DNA of 64,000 bases from Elizabethkingia bruuniana (GCF_002024805.1 NZ_CP014337.1:3844001-3908000), one strand, 5' to 3'. Positions 26,371 to 36,029 are shown, numbered from the stretch's first letter. Notes: generated from the letters alone by a model not told the origin. Numbers and translations: made by a program.

Positions 26371-26379
26371 GTTGATTTA

Positions 26380-27450
26380 TTATTTAAGGGTATCAATATT
26401 ATTTAGATCCTCGAAAGCTTGAACAAGACGTTTAGAGAATGTTTCCTCTCCTTTTCTAACCCATACTCTTGGGTCGTAGAACTTCTTGTTTGGTACATCT
26501 GCTCCTTCCGGATTACCAATCTGATGTCTCAGATATTCTATTTTTTCATTCATATAGTCTCTGATTCCTTCTGCATAAGCAAACTGAAGGTCAGTATCAA
26601 TATTCATTTTGATAACACCATAACCAATTGCTTCACGAATTTCTTCAAGTGTTGAACCTGAACCTCCGTGGAATACAAAGTTTATTGGTTTATCCGCTGT
26701 TCCGAATTTCTCCTGAACATATTTCTGAGAATTATCTAAAATTTTTGGTGTAAGTTTTACGTTACCTGGCTTGTATACTCCGTGAACATTACCAAAAGCT
26801 GCTGCAATAGTAAAGTTATCAGAAATTGCTTTTAGCTTTTCATATGTGTAAGCTACATCTTCCGGCTGAGTATATAGCAATGAGTTGTCTACACCAGAGT
26901 TGTCTACACCATCTTCTTCACCTCCTGTTACACCGATTTCTACTTCCAAAGTCATCTGCATTTTTGCCATTCTTTCGAAATATTTCGCGCTGATTTCCAG
27001 ATTCTCTTCTAAGGGCTCTTCAGAAAGGTCAAGCATGTGAGAAGAATATAGAGATTTTCCGTTTTGCTTATAGAATGCTTCACTAGCATCTAAAAGTCCG
27101 TCGATCCAAGGAAGTAATTTTTTTGCACAATGGTCAGTGTGTAAAATAACAGTTGCTCCATAAGCTTCTGCTAATGTGTGTATATGTTGTGCTCCGGCAA
27201 TAGCTCCAAGTATTGCAGCTCTTTGTCCCTCATTAGATAATCCTTTTCCTGCATTGTAGATTGCTCCACCATTAGAGAACTGGATAATAACTGGTGCGTT
27301 AAGTTTAGCGGCTGTTTCCATTGTTGCATTGATGTTGCTGGAACCGATAACATTTACTGCCGGTAAGGCAAATTTGTTTTCTTTTGCATACTGAAAAATG
27401 TCAGTAACCATTGAACCTGTGGCCACGCCAGCTGGAAACATTTTGCTCAT
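26380..27450 (-). CDS. fbaA: class II fructose-bisphosphate aldolase
   Basis: A 356-residue zinc-dependent aldolase of glycolysis and gluconeogenesis. The N-terminal stretch ALPAVNVIGSSNINATMETA, ATVILHTDHCAKK with the catalytic Asp and zinc His, EVEIGVTGGEEDGVDN, the zinc His in AFGNVHGVYKPGN and PINFVFHGGSGSTLEEI mark the class IIA family. Length matches the E. coli FbaA. The promoter region upstream has a near-consensus TATCTTTA about 40 nt before the start. Confidence 0.97.
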   Translation of the reverse strand: MSKMFPAGVATGSMVTDIFQYAKENKFALPAVNVIGSSNINATMETAAKLNAPVIIQFSNGGAIYNAGKGLSNEGQRAAILGAIAGAQHIHTLAEAYGATVILHTDHCAKKLLPWIDGLLDASEAFYKQNGKSLYSSHMLDLSEEPLEENLEISAKYFERMAKMQMTLEVEIGVTGGEEDGVDNSGVDNSLLYTQPEDVAYTYEKLKAISDNFTIAAAFGNVHGVYKPGNVKLTPKILDNSQKYVQEKFGTADKPINFVFHGGSGSTLEEIREAIGYGVIKMNIDTDLQFAYAEGIRDYMNEKIEYLRHQIGNPEGADVPNKKFYDPRVWVRKGEETFSKRLVQAFEDLNNIDTLK

Positions 27451-27515
27451 TTTCTTATTTTTTTATTTGATGTAGGTTATTTGAAATTTTATTTGGTAAA
27501 GATAAGAAATTCAGG

Positions 27516-28376
27516 TTAATTTCTTTTATCGTTCCCCCAAAGTAGTTTTTGTCTTATTGTTTCGAAAAAGCTGATATCATCAGGCTGCACTAAAGATAGT
27601 GTGAATGGCGCTTTTTCAAGAGAAATTTCTTCTAAAGTATCGATGTGGTATAATCTGGAATCCAGAGAAAGAGAATACTGTGGTACACGGCTTTCTACTT
27701 TCAGACGGATTTTTACATCGTCTTTTAATATCAGCGGTCTTACATTAAGGTTGTGTGGTGCAATGGGTGTAATGGCAAAATTATCATTCTCAGGAGAGAT
27801 AATAGGTCCGCCGCAACTCAATGAATAAGCAGTAGATCCTGTCGGAGTAGAAATAATAAGTCCATCTCCCCAGAAAACATTCAGAAACTCATCATTGATA
27901 TAAGAATTAACCGTAATCATGGAGGTTGTTTCTTTTCTGGAAATAGTGACATCATTCAATGCGTACGGAAAATCTATATTCACTCCGTTTACTCTAATGA
28001 CTGATCTTTGAGTAATGATAAGTTCCTTATTCAGAACTTTATCTATATTATCAAAAACTTCTTCTTTGGTAAAGCTTGCCAGAAATCCTAATCTTCCGGT
28101 ATTGACCCCGACTACAGGAATGCCCAAATCCTGAACAAAAATTAATGCATTCAGAATGGTACCGTCCCCACCGAAACTAAAAAAATAATCAATCTCCTGA
28201 TCTTTAAGATCTTCTTTGTTTGAAAAAATAGGAAAAACCTTGGAAAACTGTAATCCTTCAGCAGTGTCCTTATGAAGTACAGCAGTAACATTTCGTTTGT
28301 TGAGTTCAGAGATAAACCTGCTCAGATATAGAAATGTGTCCAGATCTCTCTTTTGTGTGTATATAGCTGCCTTCAT
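27516..28376 (-). CDS. nadK: NAD kinase
   Basis: A 286-residue enzyme that phosphorylates NAD to NADP. The diagnostic motifs are FSFGGDGTILNAL (GGDGT at 69-73), GVNTGRLGFLASF, ALNDVTISRK and the GSTAYSLSCGGPIISP ATP/NAD site. It follows the CBS-domain gene by 3 bp and is co-transcribed with it. Confidence 0.97.
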   Translation of the reverse strand: MKAAIYTQKRDLDTFLYLSRFISELNKRNVTAVLHKDTAEGLQFSKVFPIFSNKEDLKDQEIDYFFSFGGDGTILNALIFVQDLGIPVVGVNTGRLGFLASFTKEEVFDNIDKVLNKELIITQRSVIRVNGVNIDFPYALNDVTISRKETTSMITVNSYINDEFLNVFWGDGLIISTPTGSTAYSLSCGGPIISPENDNFAITPIAPHNLNVRPLILKDDVKIRLKVESRVPQYSLSLDSRLYHIDTLEEISLEKAPFTLSLVQPDDISFFETIRQKLLWGNDKRN

Positions 28377-28379
28377 AAA

Positions 28380-29033
28380 TCAAAATTCCATATATTTTTG
28401 TAAAAAACCAAAACGATCTTTTAATAAGTCATCTTTTTCATTGTGGTAAAATTTGTGAACCACAATATAGTTGTACCGGTCAAATGTTTCATCAATAGAG
28501 CTCAGGTTCTCGCTGCTTATTTTCAGTGCTATCTGGATAGTTTCTTCTGTCATGTGATAGATGAAGGCTCCGTAAAATTTTCCGTTATTGCTTTCTACAA
28601 TTTTAGCAATCTCGGTCATGGAGTAATTCCGGGTAGCAGTCTCGACAATTAAAACAGCTCCGTTTTCTGAAAACAAAGGATATTTAGAGAAGTCCGCAAA
28701 GACATCTTCGCAGGAAATGTAACCTAAATACTTTTCATTCTGATTGATAATCGGAACAACATTCGCGTTGAATGTATGCAGAAGTCTGATGCTGTCCAGA
28801 GAAGTGCTGTCTTCCAGCATCGCAAATCTTTCCAGATGATGACTTAGTTCATTAAGATGCTTGGCTTCACTTTCTTCTATAAGTTCGGTACTTATATTTC
28901 CAAGAAATACACTATTCTTTTTTACAAAAATATGGGAGTAGCCAAAGTCCCGCACAATAGCCTTAACTTCTTCCAGAGAATCTGATAGATGAAAGGCGGG
29001 ATAGTCTTTAGAAATATATTCCTTAATAAACAT
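28380..29033 (-). CDS. CBS-domain protein
   Basis: A 217-residue cytoplasmic protein. The first 125 residues form a pair of CBS motifs (DYPAFHLSDSLEEVKAIVRDFGYSHIFVKK and the second around IRLLHTFNANVVPIINQNEKYLGYI). These bind adenosine-type ligands in other proteins. The C-terminal 85 residues (GAVLIVETATRNYSMTEIAKIVESNNGKFYGAFIY) resemble an ACT-like fold. It stands immediately before nadK, a pairing that suggests a nucleotide-sensing partner; this is inference. Confidence 0.85.
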   Translation of the reverse strand: MFIKEYISKDYPAFHLSDSLEEVKAIVRDFGYSHIFVKKNSVFLGNISTELIEESEAKHLNELSHHLERFAMLEDSTSLDSIRLLHTFNANVVPIINQNEKYLGYISCEDVFADFSKYPLFSENGAVLIVETATRNYSMTEIAKIVESNNGKFYGAFIYHMTEETIQIALKISSENLSSIDETFDRYNYIVVHKFYHNEKDDLLKDRFGFLQKYMEF

Positions 29034-29096
29034 TGCGCTAATTTAGTAAAATATTAAAATATCTTTTTTAGCTTCGTATCAATAAATATAATAAAA

Positions 29097-30020
29097 ATGA
29101 ATGGTAAAAATGATAATCTTCAGATAATTCTTATTACAGGCAGTAACGGTTTTTTAGGAAGGCGCCTGATAAAAGAATTTTCGGGGCTGCATTATAAAGT
29201 TATAGCAACATCTCTTAGTGAGAACAAAATTTCAGATTTACCAGAGAATACAACCTTCAGAAAATTGAATATTGCTGATAAAGAAGAGGTAAATAATATT
29301 TTTAATGAATACAAACCTTCTTTTGTAATCAATGCAGGAGCTGTAACAAATGTAGAGGGCTGTGAAAAAGATAAAGATTTTGCCTATGCTATTAATGTTG
29401 ATGCAGTAGTGAATATTGCAGAACAGGCTAAAAAGCATAAGAGTCTTGTCATACAATTATCAACAGATTTTGTGTTTGATGGACAGAATGGACCCTACAA
29501 AGAAGATGATAAGAAATGTCCGGTGAATGAATATGGAAGGACTAAAGCTTTATCTGAAGAGAAGTTGGAAGAGGCCGGATGCGACTATGCCATACTAAGA
29601 ACTATTCTGGTGTATGGAAATTCAGACGACCCGGCCAGAGGGAATTTTGTTTTATGGGTAAGGAAAATGTTATCTGAAGGAAATGAAATTAAAGTCGTTA
29701 ATAACCATTGGAGGATGCCTACGTTTATTAACGATCTTGCCGTAGCCTGTCGCCAGGTAGTAGAAAAGAAAGCTAGAGGAATCTTTAACATTAGTGGAGA
29801 GGAAGAATACAGCATAGAAGAATTTGCCAGAAAAATTGCACAGTTTTACCATTTAGACGAGAGTTTAATTACAGCTATTTCATCAGAAGATATAGGGCAG
29901 GATAAAAACAGACCAGTGAGAACAGGATTTGATCTTTCTCGTGCAAAAGAACGATTAGGATATAGGCCTAAAAGCCTTACGGAAGCCTTGATTATAATGG
30001 AAAATGAGGTAGGAAAATAA
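29097..30020 (+). CDS. SDR family / RmlD-like NAD(P)-dependent sugar reductase
   Basis: A 307-residue extended short-chain dehydrogenase close to dTDP-4-dehydrorhamnose reductase (RmlD). The Rossmann motif is ITGSNGFLGRRL (about 13-24), the conserved VINAGAVTNVEGCEKD and LSTDFVFDGQNGPYKEDD follow, and the catalytic Tyr-Lys is in NEYGRTKALSE. Other RmlD genes are not adjacent, so the true substrate may be another nucleotide sugar. Divergent from the CBS-nadK pair, with 63 bp between. Confidence 0.85.
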   Translation: MNGKNDNLQIILITGSNGFLGRRLIKEFSGLHYKVIATSLSENKISDLPENTTFRKLNIADKEEVNNIFNEYKPSFVINAGAVTNVEGCEKDKDFAYAINVDAVVNIAEQAKKHKSLVIQLSTDFVFDGQNGPYKEDDKKCPVNEYGRTKALSEEKLEEAGCDYAILRTILVYGNSDDPARGNFVLWVRKMLSEGNEIKVVNNHWRMPTFINDLAVACRQVVEKKARGIFNISGEEEYSIEEFARKIAQFYHLDESLITAISSEDIGQDKNRPVRTGFDLSRAKERLGYRPKSLTEALIIMENEVGK

Positions 30021-30081
30021 TTTTCAGAAGTTATTGTAACAAACCAATATTTTATACGTCTAATTGAAGTAAAACAAGACT

Positions 30082-31404
30082 ATGAAGAAAATCTGTTGTT
30101 TATTGTTATGCGTTGGACTTTATTTTTCAGCAAGCGCCCAAAAAAAATGGACCTTGCAGGAATGCGTAGAATATGCAATGAAAAATAATCTGAAAGTCAT
30201 ACAGAATCAGTACAATAAACAGATTCAGGATAAAAACCTTTCAATGGCTAAAAATTCTTCTTTGCCTACGCTGGGAGGGTCTATATCCAATAATGCCAAC
30301 TTTGGGCAGAACATAACAAATACAGGTATTGTTAACCGTACCGATAACTACAATAACTCTATCGGACTAGGGGCTAATATCCTTATCTATAATAATGGCA
30401 GGCTTGAAAAGCAGGTACGTAAAGCTAACTATGATATAGAAGCAAGCATTTATGATCTGGAAACGGTAAAAAATGATGTTTCACTACAGATTGCTCAGCA
30501 ATATCTTTCGGTTTTACTGAATAAAGAAATTATAAAGATTAATGAGAGTGCTGTAAACAATGCCCAGAAGGCTTTTGATAAAGCGAAGATGACAACAGAT
30601 GTAGGGACAACTCCATTGACTGTCCAGTACGAAGCTGAAGCTGCATTAGCAAGAGAAAAGCAAAATCTTAGTAATGCCCGTATCGAAACTGAGAGAGCTT
30701 TGTTTAATCTGGCACAGTTATTACAACTGGCAGATTATAAAACTTTTGATGTAGAAGACCATAGAATAGATGGCTTAACTGCTCCTTTGGTATCTGATGA
30801 TAGTGTTTTGAACAAAGCATACGAAACTCAGCCTCAGATTAAAGCGGCAGAATCAAGAATAAAATCTTCTGAAACCCAGACTTTGATAACAAAAGCCTCT
30901 TATTGGCCGACAATAACAGGAAATGCGGGTATAGGAACTAACTATTATACGTCGCTGAATCAGAATCAGTATACTGCACCACCATTGTTTAAACAGTATA
31001 AAGACAACTTTTCTCAACAGTTAGGTCTTTCTGCTAATATTCCGATTTTTAATCAGGGAAATACAAAAGTACAGGTAGAGCAGGCTAAAATTAATGAAGA
31101 GATTGCGAAAAACTCATTGGCTCAGCAGAAACAAGCAGTAAAAGAAAATGTACAAAAGGCTGCATTTGATGTTAATGCTAATTATGAAAAGTATTTGGCT
31201 GCACAGGAAGCAGAAAAGAGTACGGGGTTAGCTTTGGATTTTGCTCAGAAAAGTTATGATGCAGGGAAAACTACAATTTATGACCTGAATATTGCCCGTA
31301 ATAACTATGCGAATGCTCAGGGGTCTGTAGCACAGGCAAAGTACAATTATCTGTTTAGTCAGAAATTACTGAATTTCTATGCAGGTATACCACTGAGTTT
31401 ATAA
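30082..31404 (+). CDS. TolC family outer membrane efflux protein
   Basis: A 440-residue outer membrane channel subunit. A signal peptide (MKKICCLLLCVGLYFSASAQ) precedes two outer-membrane-efflux repeats with the typical TolC start WTLQECVEYAMKNNLKVIQNQ and the coiled-coil helices KAFDKAKMTTDVGTTPLTVQYEAE and AQKSYDAGKTTIYDLNIARNNYANAQ. TolC trimers cross the outer membrane and periplasm to export solutes with an inner-membrane pump, but none is encoded next to it; the neighbours are the RmlD-like gene and rplY. A second TolC-type gene starts at 63.8 kb. Confidence 0.92.
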   Translation: MKKICCLLLCVGLYFSASAQKKWTLQECVEYAMKNNLKVIQNQYNKQIQDKNLSMAKNSSLPTLGGSISNNANFGQNITNTGIVNRTDNYNNSIGLGANILIYNNGRLEKQVRKANYDIEASIYDLETVKNDVSLQIAQQYLSVLLNKEIIKINESAVNNAQKAFDKAKMTTDVGTTPLTVQYEAEAALAREKQNLSNARIETERALFNLAQLLQLADYKTFDVEDHRIDGLTAPLVSDDSVLNKAYETQPQIKAAESRIKSSETQTLITKASYWPTITGNAGIGTNYYTSLNQNQYTAPPLFKQYKDNFSQQLGLSANIPIFNQGNTKVQVEQAKINEEIAKNSLAQQKQAVKENVQKAAFDVNANYEKYLAAQEAEKSTGLALDFAQKSYDAGKTTIYDLNIARNNYANAQGSVAQAKYNYLFSQKLLNFYAGIPLSL

Positions 31405-31455
31405 TTAAGAGAAAAAATTATTCTTCAAATATTTTTTAAATAAGGTTCTAAATGA

Positions 31456-31480
31456 AAAATCCCGCATAACGCGGGATTTT
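31456..31480. terminator. bidirectional terminator between tolC and rplY
   Basis: AAAATCCCGC / GCGGGATTTT arms with ATAAC loop, T-rich on both sides, between convergent genes. Confidence 0.92.
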
Positions 31481-31502
31481 ATTTTTAAATATTCTGGGGA
31501 TC

Positions 31503-32141
31503 TTATCCTTCGAAAGATTTTTCTTCAGTTGTCGGAACATCTGGAGATACAGTTTCTTCTTCTTCGTCATCATCAGCAGCAGCTCCTGCTTTCATTGCAT
31601 TTCTAGACATCTTAACAGCTGCAATAACTGCGTTGTCTGGGTGCATGAATGCATAAACGTCAGTTTTGATATCACCAACATAAATTTTGTTACCGATGTT
31701 TAGTTTAGTAACATCAACAACAACTTCATCTGGTAAGTTAGCTGGAAGAGCTTTAATTTTCAGTTTTCTGAAAGACTGACGTAAAACACCACCTCTAACA
31801 ACACCTTTTGCACGTCCTGTAATTCTTACAGGAACTTCCATAATTACAGGCTTATCTTCTGATAATTGGTAGAAGTCAACATGTAAAATTTTGTCAGTAA
31901 TTGGGTGGAACTGAATGTCCTGAAGAACAGCTGGGATTACCTGACCATCAACCTCAATAGATACCGTGTGTGCTTCAGGAGTGTAAACTAAAGCTTTAAA
32001 ACTTTTCTCTTCAGTAGAGAAGTTTAAAATTTCAGTACCTCCATAAACAACACAAGGAACTAATTCAGCATCACGTAAAGCTTTTGTAGACTTTTTGCCC
32101 ACGCTTTCTCTTTTTGTACCTTGAATTGTAATAGATTTCAT
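31503..32141 (-). CDS. rplY: 50S ribosomal protein L25 (Ctc/TL5 form)
   Basis: A 212-residue long-form L25, which binds 5S rRNA. The N-terminal domain contains [26 protein letters not shown]. The C-terminal TL5-type beta domain ([28 protein letters not shown]...[27 protein letters not shown]) is present, followed by an acidic tail ([16 protein letters not shown]). It lies 57 bp after prs on the same strand. Confidence 0.95.
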   Translation of the reverse strand: MKSITIQGTKRESVGKKSTKALRDAELVPCVVYGGTEILNFSTEEKSFKALVYTPEAHTVSIEVDGQVIPAVLQDIQFHPITDKILHVDFYQLSEDKPVIMEVPVRITGRAKGVVRGGVLRQSFRKLKIKALPANLPDEVVVDVTKLNIGNKIYVGDIKTDVYAFMHPDNAVIAAVKMSRNAMKAGAAADDDEEEETVSPDVPTTEEKSFEG

Positions 32142-32179
32142 TATAAATGAATTTTAAAATGTTTAAAATTTTTCGAGTG

Positions 32180-32187
32180 CAAAGATA
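32180..32187 (-). promoter_or_regulatory. -7 element TATCTTTG for rplY
   Basis: A perfect TAnnTTTG box on the minus strand, 38 nt before the rplY ATG; no -33 TTG. It suggests rplY can be transcribed separately from prs. Confidence 0.4.
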
Positions 32188-32198
32188 TTAATTATTTT

Positions 32199-33140
32199 TT
32201 AAATAATAAATTTATCACTAATAGATTGATGTTCGTGAACACTTCTCATAACATCTGCAAATAACGGAGCACACGATAATACCTTTATTTTAGAGGATAA
32301 TTCAGTGTTTACAGGAATTGTATCTGTAACGATTACTTCTAAAAGTTGAGATTTTTCGATGTTTTCGTATGCCTTTCCGGAAAGTACACCGTGTGTAGCC
32401 ATTGCTCTTACAGTTTTAGCACCCTTTTCCATAAGGATATCGGCTGCTTTGCAAAGAGTTCCCGCTGTATCGATCATATCGTCTATAAGAACAACGTTTC
32501 TGTCTTTTACATCACCAATAAGGAACATTTCTTCTACAACATTTGCCTTTTTTCTTTCCTTATAGGCAATTACTACTTCTGCACCAAGGTGGCCAGCATA
32601 GTTTTTAGCTCTTTTAGCTCCTCCCATATCCGGAGATGCAATAGTAAGGTTTTCGATATTTAAAGACTGAATGTAGTCTATGAAAATTGTAGAAGCATAC
32701 AAATGGTCTACCGGAATTTCGAAGAATCCCTGAATCTGATCTGCATGTAGATCCATTGTCATGATTCTTGTAGCACCAGCTGCTGTTAAAAGATTGGCCA
32801 CTAATTTAGCACCTATCGGAGCTCTTGGCTTATCTTTTCTGTCTTGTCTTGCCAATCCATAGTAAGGGATAACAACAGTAATGTTTTTTGCAGAAGCTCT
32901 CTTTGCAGCATCAATCATTAGAAGAAGCTCTAATAAATTGTCTGCCGGAGGAAATGTTGATCCAATTAAGAATACCCTTCCGCCTCTTACAGACTGTTCT
33001 AATATAGGCTCAAATTCGCCATCGCTAAAATTTAAGATATTAATGGCTCCAAGATTCTGGCCATAGTGGGTAGCAATTTTCTCTGCCAGTTCTTTACTAG
33101 TTCTTGTAGAGAAAAGGTAGGTTGGTTGACTCTCAATCAT
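32199..33140 (-). CDS. prs: ribose-phosphate pyrophosphokinase
   Basis: A 313-residue PRPP synthase that supplies PRPP for nucleotides, His and Trp. The motifs are IPYYGLARQDRKDKPRAPIGAKLVANLL, MTMDLHADQIQGFFEIPVDHLYA, ASPDMGGAKRAK and the PRPP loop VVLIDDMIDTAGTL. Length is as expected. It has its own -7 box. Confidence 0.97.
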   Translation of the reverse strand: MIESQPTYLFSTRTSKELAEKIATHYGQNLGAINILNFSDGEFEPILEQSVRGGRVFLIGSTFPPADNLLELLLMIDAAKRASAKNITVVIPYYGLARQDRKDKPRAPIGAKLVANLLTAAGATRIMTMDLHADQIQGFFEIPVDHLYASTIFIDYIQSLNIENLTIASPDMGGAKRAKNYAGHLGAEVVIAYKERKKANVVEEMFLIGDVKDRNVVLIDDMIDTAGTLCKAADILMEKGAKTVRAMATHGVLSGKAYENIEKSQLLEVIVTDTIPVNTELSSKIKVLSCAPLFADVMRSVHEHQSISDKFII

Positions 33141-33159
33141 CTTTACTTTTTATTTGGTG

Positions 33160-33167
33160 CAAATTTA
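33160..33167 (-). promoter_or_regulatory. -7 element TAAATTTG for prs
   Basis: A perfect TAnnTTTG box on the minus strand, 19 nt before the prs ATG. A TTG at 33180-33182 is only 12 nt upstream. Confidence 0.45.
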
Positions 33168-33170
33168 AAA

Positions 33171-33198
33171 AAAACCACCCAATTGCTCGAGTGGTTTT
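33171..33198 (-). terminator. terminator of the GDSL-FadL operon
   Basis: AAAACCAC / GTGGTTTT arms with a 12-nt loop and a long T-run on the minus strand, 26 bp past the GDSL stop codon. Confidence 0.82.
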
Positions 33199-33223
33199 TA
33201 TAATTAATATTTAAATATTTGAT

Positions 33224-34747
33224 TTACGGGAATTTAACACCAGAGTAATCGTTAGGATTAACCTGTGTTAGAGTAGATCTGTAAGTTTTATTAATTGCCT
33301 TAATAAACTCATTTGCAATAACTGCATAACCACGGCCTGTTAAATGTACACCATCAAGAGAGAAAGCTCCACCTGTAACAAATGTTGCAGTATATTTTAC
33401 GCCATTGTACTGAATTCCTGACTGAGAGCTCAATTCTTTCATTTTTGCGTTAGCATCTACGAAGGCATAACCATTGGCAGTAGCTGCTGCCTGAATAGTT
33501 GTGTTATAGCTTGCAATTGCTGCATTTATAGTTGTAACTTCTTTAACAGTTAATACATAATTGTCAGCGAAAGGATAAGCAACACCATTAGCTCCTAATG
33601 CTGCAGGAATTCCAGGAGGTAATGTAACCTGCGCTCCGATAGCACTTCTAGTAGTCAATGGAACTAAGTCTCCCGGAGCAGCCTGTCTAGCCTGCCCGTA
33701 TGTTGCTCCTAAATATGGAGCCAGTGCTGCTAACGTTGGATTTCCGCTAGCGAGAGCTGCTGCTGTAATCTGTGCACCCAAGTTAGGTAAACTTTCATCC
33801 TGAATTAATAAAGGATTTGCTGCAGTTTTGGATAGAGGTTTAATTCTGTCTCCTGCTCCAAAAGCTGTTAATATCTGATTTAAAGGTCCGTAAAGACTAG
33901 CGTTTAACTGATCAATGGTTGCATTACCAACGGTAACATCTCCTTTACCTAATGAAGCAGCTGTAAGCGGATTATAAGGTACAGTTGTTAAAGACGGAAT
34001 TGTTGTAACATCCGGGATATTTGCAATAACACCTTTTGCTTTTGTGCTGGCAATCTGAGCAACAAGAGCATTGTAATAGGTTTTAAACATATCCGGAGGA
34101 GTCAATGTTTCTTTCGTATCATCAGCTCCTGCCAGAGCGTATAATAGAGCATCGTTATTCCCGATCCATAATGAGAAGAATGTTGGTTTCTGAGAAATGA
34201 AGTCTGCAATAACAGAAGTTGTAGCACTAGATGCAAATCTCACAAAATACGGATTTGCAGTTTTAGCAGCGAGACCACCCGGATTACCATATCCCGGAGC
34301 AAGTAAATGTGCAACTTTTGCTCCTGGTACACCCATATTATTGTAAGGTCTTCCGGCTGCTACATTATCTAATGCTGCTCCTGGATCTGAAGGTACAGGA
34401 GTTAGTGCTCCGTCAACAACTTTCAATTCTAATTTTCCTGAGAAACCTGGAAGGTTAGAAAAACCACCAGTATTATTTGGCATTAATGGTTGTTTGAATT
34501 CACCTCCACCTGCAAGCTTCATCTGGGCTGCGATTATGGAAGGATAAGACTCTTTCTGCCCGTCAAGGTAAAGAGCGTTATCTCTATATCCGGAAGTCAA
34601 AGAGTTTCCTAAAGAGATATAATTACTGAAGTCAGCATCACCGTTGGTAGGCTTTATACTTGATACATTTTGATCGAAGTCTGTTTTACAGCTCGATAAA
34701 GCAAGAAATGAAGCAACGGATAATGATGTTAAAATATATTTTTTCAT
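33224..34747 (-). CDS. SGNH/GDSL-type hydrolase lipoprotein
   Basis: A 507-residue lipoprotein. The start at 34747 gives the signal MKKYILTSLSVASFLALSSC with a clean lipobox. Block I is SLGNSLTSGY (serine in a GNSLTSG context), an Asn-containing ALYALAGADD and LWIGNNDALLY give blocks III-like Asn, and the C-terminal block V is DGVHLTGRGYAVIANEF with the catalytic Asp and His. A long Ala/Pro-rich insertion in the middle is typical of outer-membrane esterases in this group. It is the second gene after a FadL-type porin (11 bp apart), so it probably releases lipid or acyl chains that FadL imports. Confidence 0.85.
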   Translation of the reverse strand: MKKYILTSLSVASFLALSSCKTDFDQNVSSIKPTNGDADFSNYISLGNSLTSGYRDNALYLDGQKESYPSIIAAQMKLAGGGEFKQPLMPNNTGGFSNLPGFSGKLELKVVDGALTPVPSDPGAALDNVAAGRPYNNMGVPGAKVAHLLAPGYGNPGGLAAKTANPYFVRFASSATTSVIADFISQKPTFFSLWIGNNDALLYALAGADDTKETLTPPDMFKTYYNALVAQIASTKAKGVIANIPDVTTIPSLTTVPYNPLTAASLGKGDVTVGNATIDQLNASLYGPLNQILTAFGAGDRIKPLSKTAANPLLIQDESLPNLGAQITAAALASGNPTLAALAPYLGATYGQARQAAPGDLVPLTTRSAIGAQVTLPPGIPAALGANGVAYPFADNYVLTVKEVTTINAAIASYNTTIQAAATANGYAFVDANAKMKELSSQSGIQYNGVKYTATFVTGGAFSLDGVHLTGRGYAVIANEFIKAINKTYRSTLTQVNPNDYSGVKFP

Positions 34748-34758
34748 GTTATTCAATA

Positions 34759-35997
34759 TTAAAATGCATTATATGAAAGACCAAGTCCGAAGATAAAAGC
34801 ACTTCCTTTTATCTGTCCGCTCATGTTGTAAAAGTCATTGCTAACAGTTCTGCTCTTGTAGAAGTTGTAGCTGGCTGCTAAATCTACTCCAAGCTTTCCA
34901 AACTTAAGTCCGATACCTCCTGTTAATACATTGTTATTCATGGAAGGAGTTTCCGGGCTAAACTGGTTATCATTGTAAGGAGACTCATCATAGTAATATC
35001 CAAGTCTTCCGGCAATCATATCAGTAAACCAGTATTGTGTACCTACTCTGTAAGATTTCGTGTTTTTGAAGTTTTTAGGAGCTGAATAAACTCTCATGTC
35101 GCTTGGGTCGTTTCCTAATTTAGCGTTAGCAAAGTTGATGTTCAGCTTGCTGTAACGATCCCATCCGTAATAGTTGAAGTCTCCTGACACTGACCATCTT
35201 GGAGTTACCTTATAAGTTAAACCAATTGTATATTCGTCAACTAATGGTAACATTGCTTTGAAAGAATCTGCTCCGGTGCTGTTTAATCCTAATGCAGGAT
35301 ATAATGCTGGTGATACGTTGCTAAGCTGTACAGTACCGTTGTCTGCTTTCATATCTACTGCAGAACGGTATGCAACAGAAATGTCTAATTTTTCGTCCGG
35401 ACGGAAATAGAAACCTAATCCAAATCCGTTTCCTTTTGCTTTTTCATCTTTCAGATTTGCTTCACCATTAACAAGTGTTGCTGTTTTTGTCCAGTCCAGT
35501 TTTCCTGTTGCGTGGATATAGCTAACCCCCACAGACATCCATGGTGCTAATTTCACAGAGATCATAGGCTGGAAGAAGAAAGATCTTAGATTTAGTTCCT
35601 GGACAACCTCTCTGCCTTCCCAGTTCTTATCCCAAACCAAGTGGCTGCCATATGGTGTTGTGAAACTGAAACCAACAGAAACATTCTCTAAAACCTTATA
35701 AGTTACTGCCGCATAGATCGGAGTACTTATAGGATTGTCTGTTTTGTAAGATTGTAATGTTGAAGGATTCTGAAATGTCATTGATGTTTTTACCCCAAAG
35801 CCCCCAGCTGCAACGCTAAGCTTAGAAGGGATAAATGAAATACCTGCCGGGTTGAAGAATGCTACACTGGCATCTTCTGTGTGAGCACTGGTATGAGCCA
35901 TTGCAAGTTGCTTAACCCCTTGTAAGGATAGCCTGAAACCACCTGCATATGTTGCCATACTTGCTGCTAGTGCTACAGATAAAAAAACTTTTTTCAT
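34759..35997 (-). CDS. OmpP1/FadL family outer membrane transporter
   Basis: A 412-residue outer membrane beta-barrel, with the start at 35997 giving the signal MKKVFLSVALAASMATYAGG. The mature N-terminus has the FadL hatch features GGFRLSLQGVKQLAMAHTSAHTEDASVAFFNPAGISFIP, with the conserved NPAG. Alternating-hydrophobicity strands and a C-terminal aromatic residue (LGLSYNAF) fit a barrel. FadL proteins take up long-chain fatty acids or other hydrophobic compounds. It is first of two genes with the GDSL lipoprotein. A -7 box lies at 36022-36029. Confidence 0.93.
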   Translation of the reverse strand: MKKVFLSVALAASMATYAGGFRLSLQGVKQLAMAHTSAHTEDASVAFFNPAGISFIPSKLSVAAGGFGVKTSMTFQNPSTLQSYKTDNPISTPIYAAVTYKVLENVSVGFSFTTPYGSHLVWDKNWEGREVVQELNLRSFFFQPMISVKLAPWMSVGVSYIHATGKLDWTKTATLVNGEANLKDEKAKGNGFGLGFYFRPDEKLDISVAYRSAVDMKADNGTVQLSNVSPALYPALGLNSTGADSFKAMLPLVDEYTIGLTYKVTPRWSVSGDFNYYGWDRYSKLNINFANAKLGNDPSDMRVYSAPKNFKNTKSYRVGTQYWFTDMIAGRLGYYYDESPYNDNQFSPETPSMNNNVLTGGIGLKFGKLGVDLAASYNFYKSRTVSNDFYNMSGQIKGSAFIFGLGLSYNAF

Positions 35998-36021
35998 AAT
36001 TACTGGAATAATTAATTTTCT

Positions 36022-36029
36022 CAAATATA
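36022..36029 (-). promoter_or_regulatory. -7 element TATATTTG for the FadL-GDSL operon
   Basis: A perfect TAnnTTTG box on the minus strand, 24 nt before the fadL-type ATG. A TTG at 36045-36047 (minus) is 15 nt away. Confidence 0.45.
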
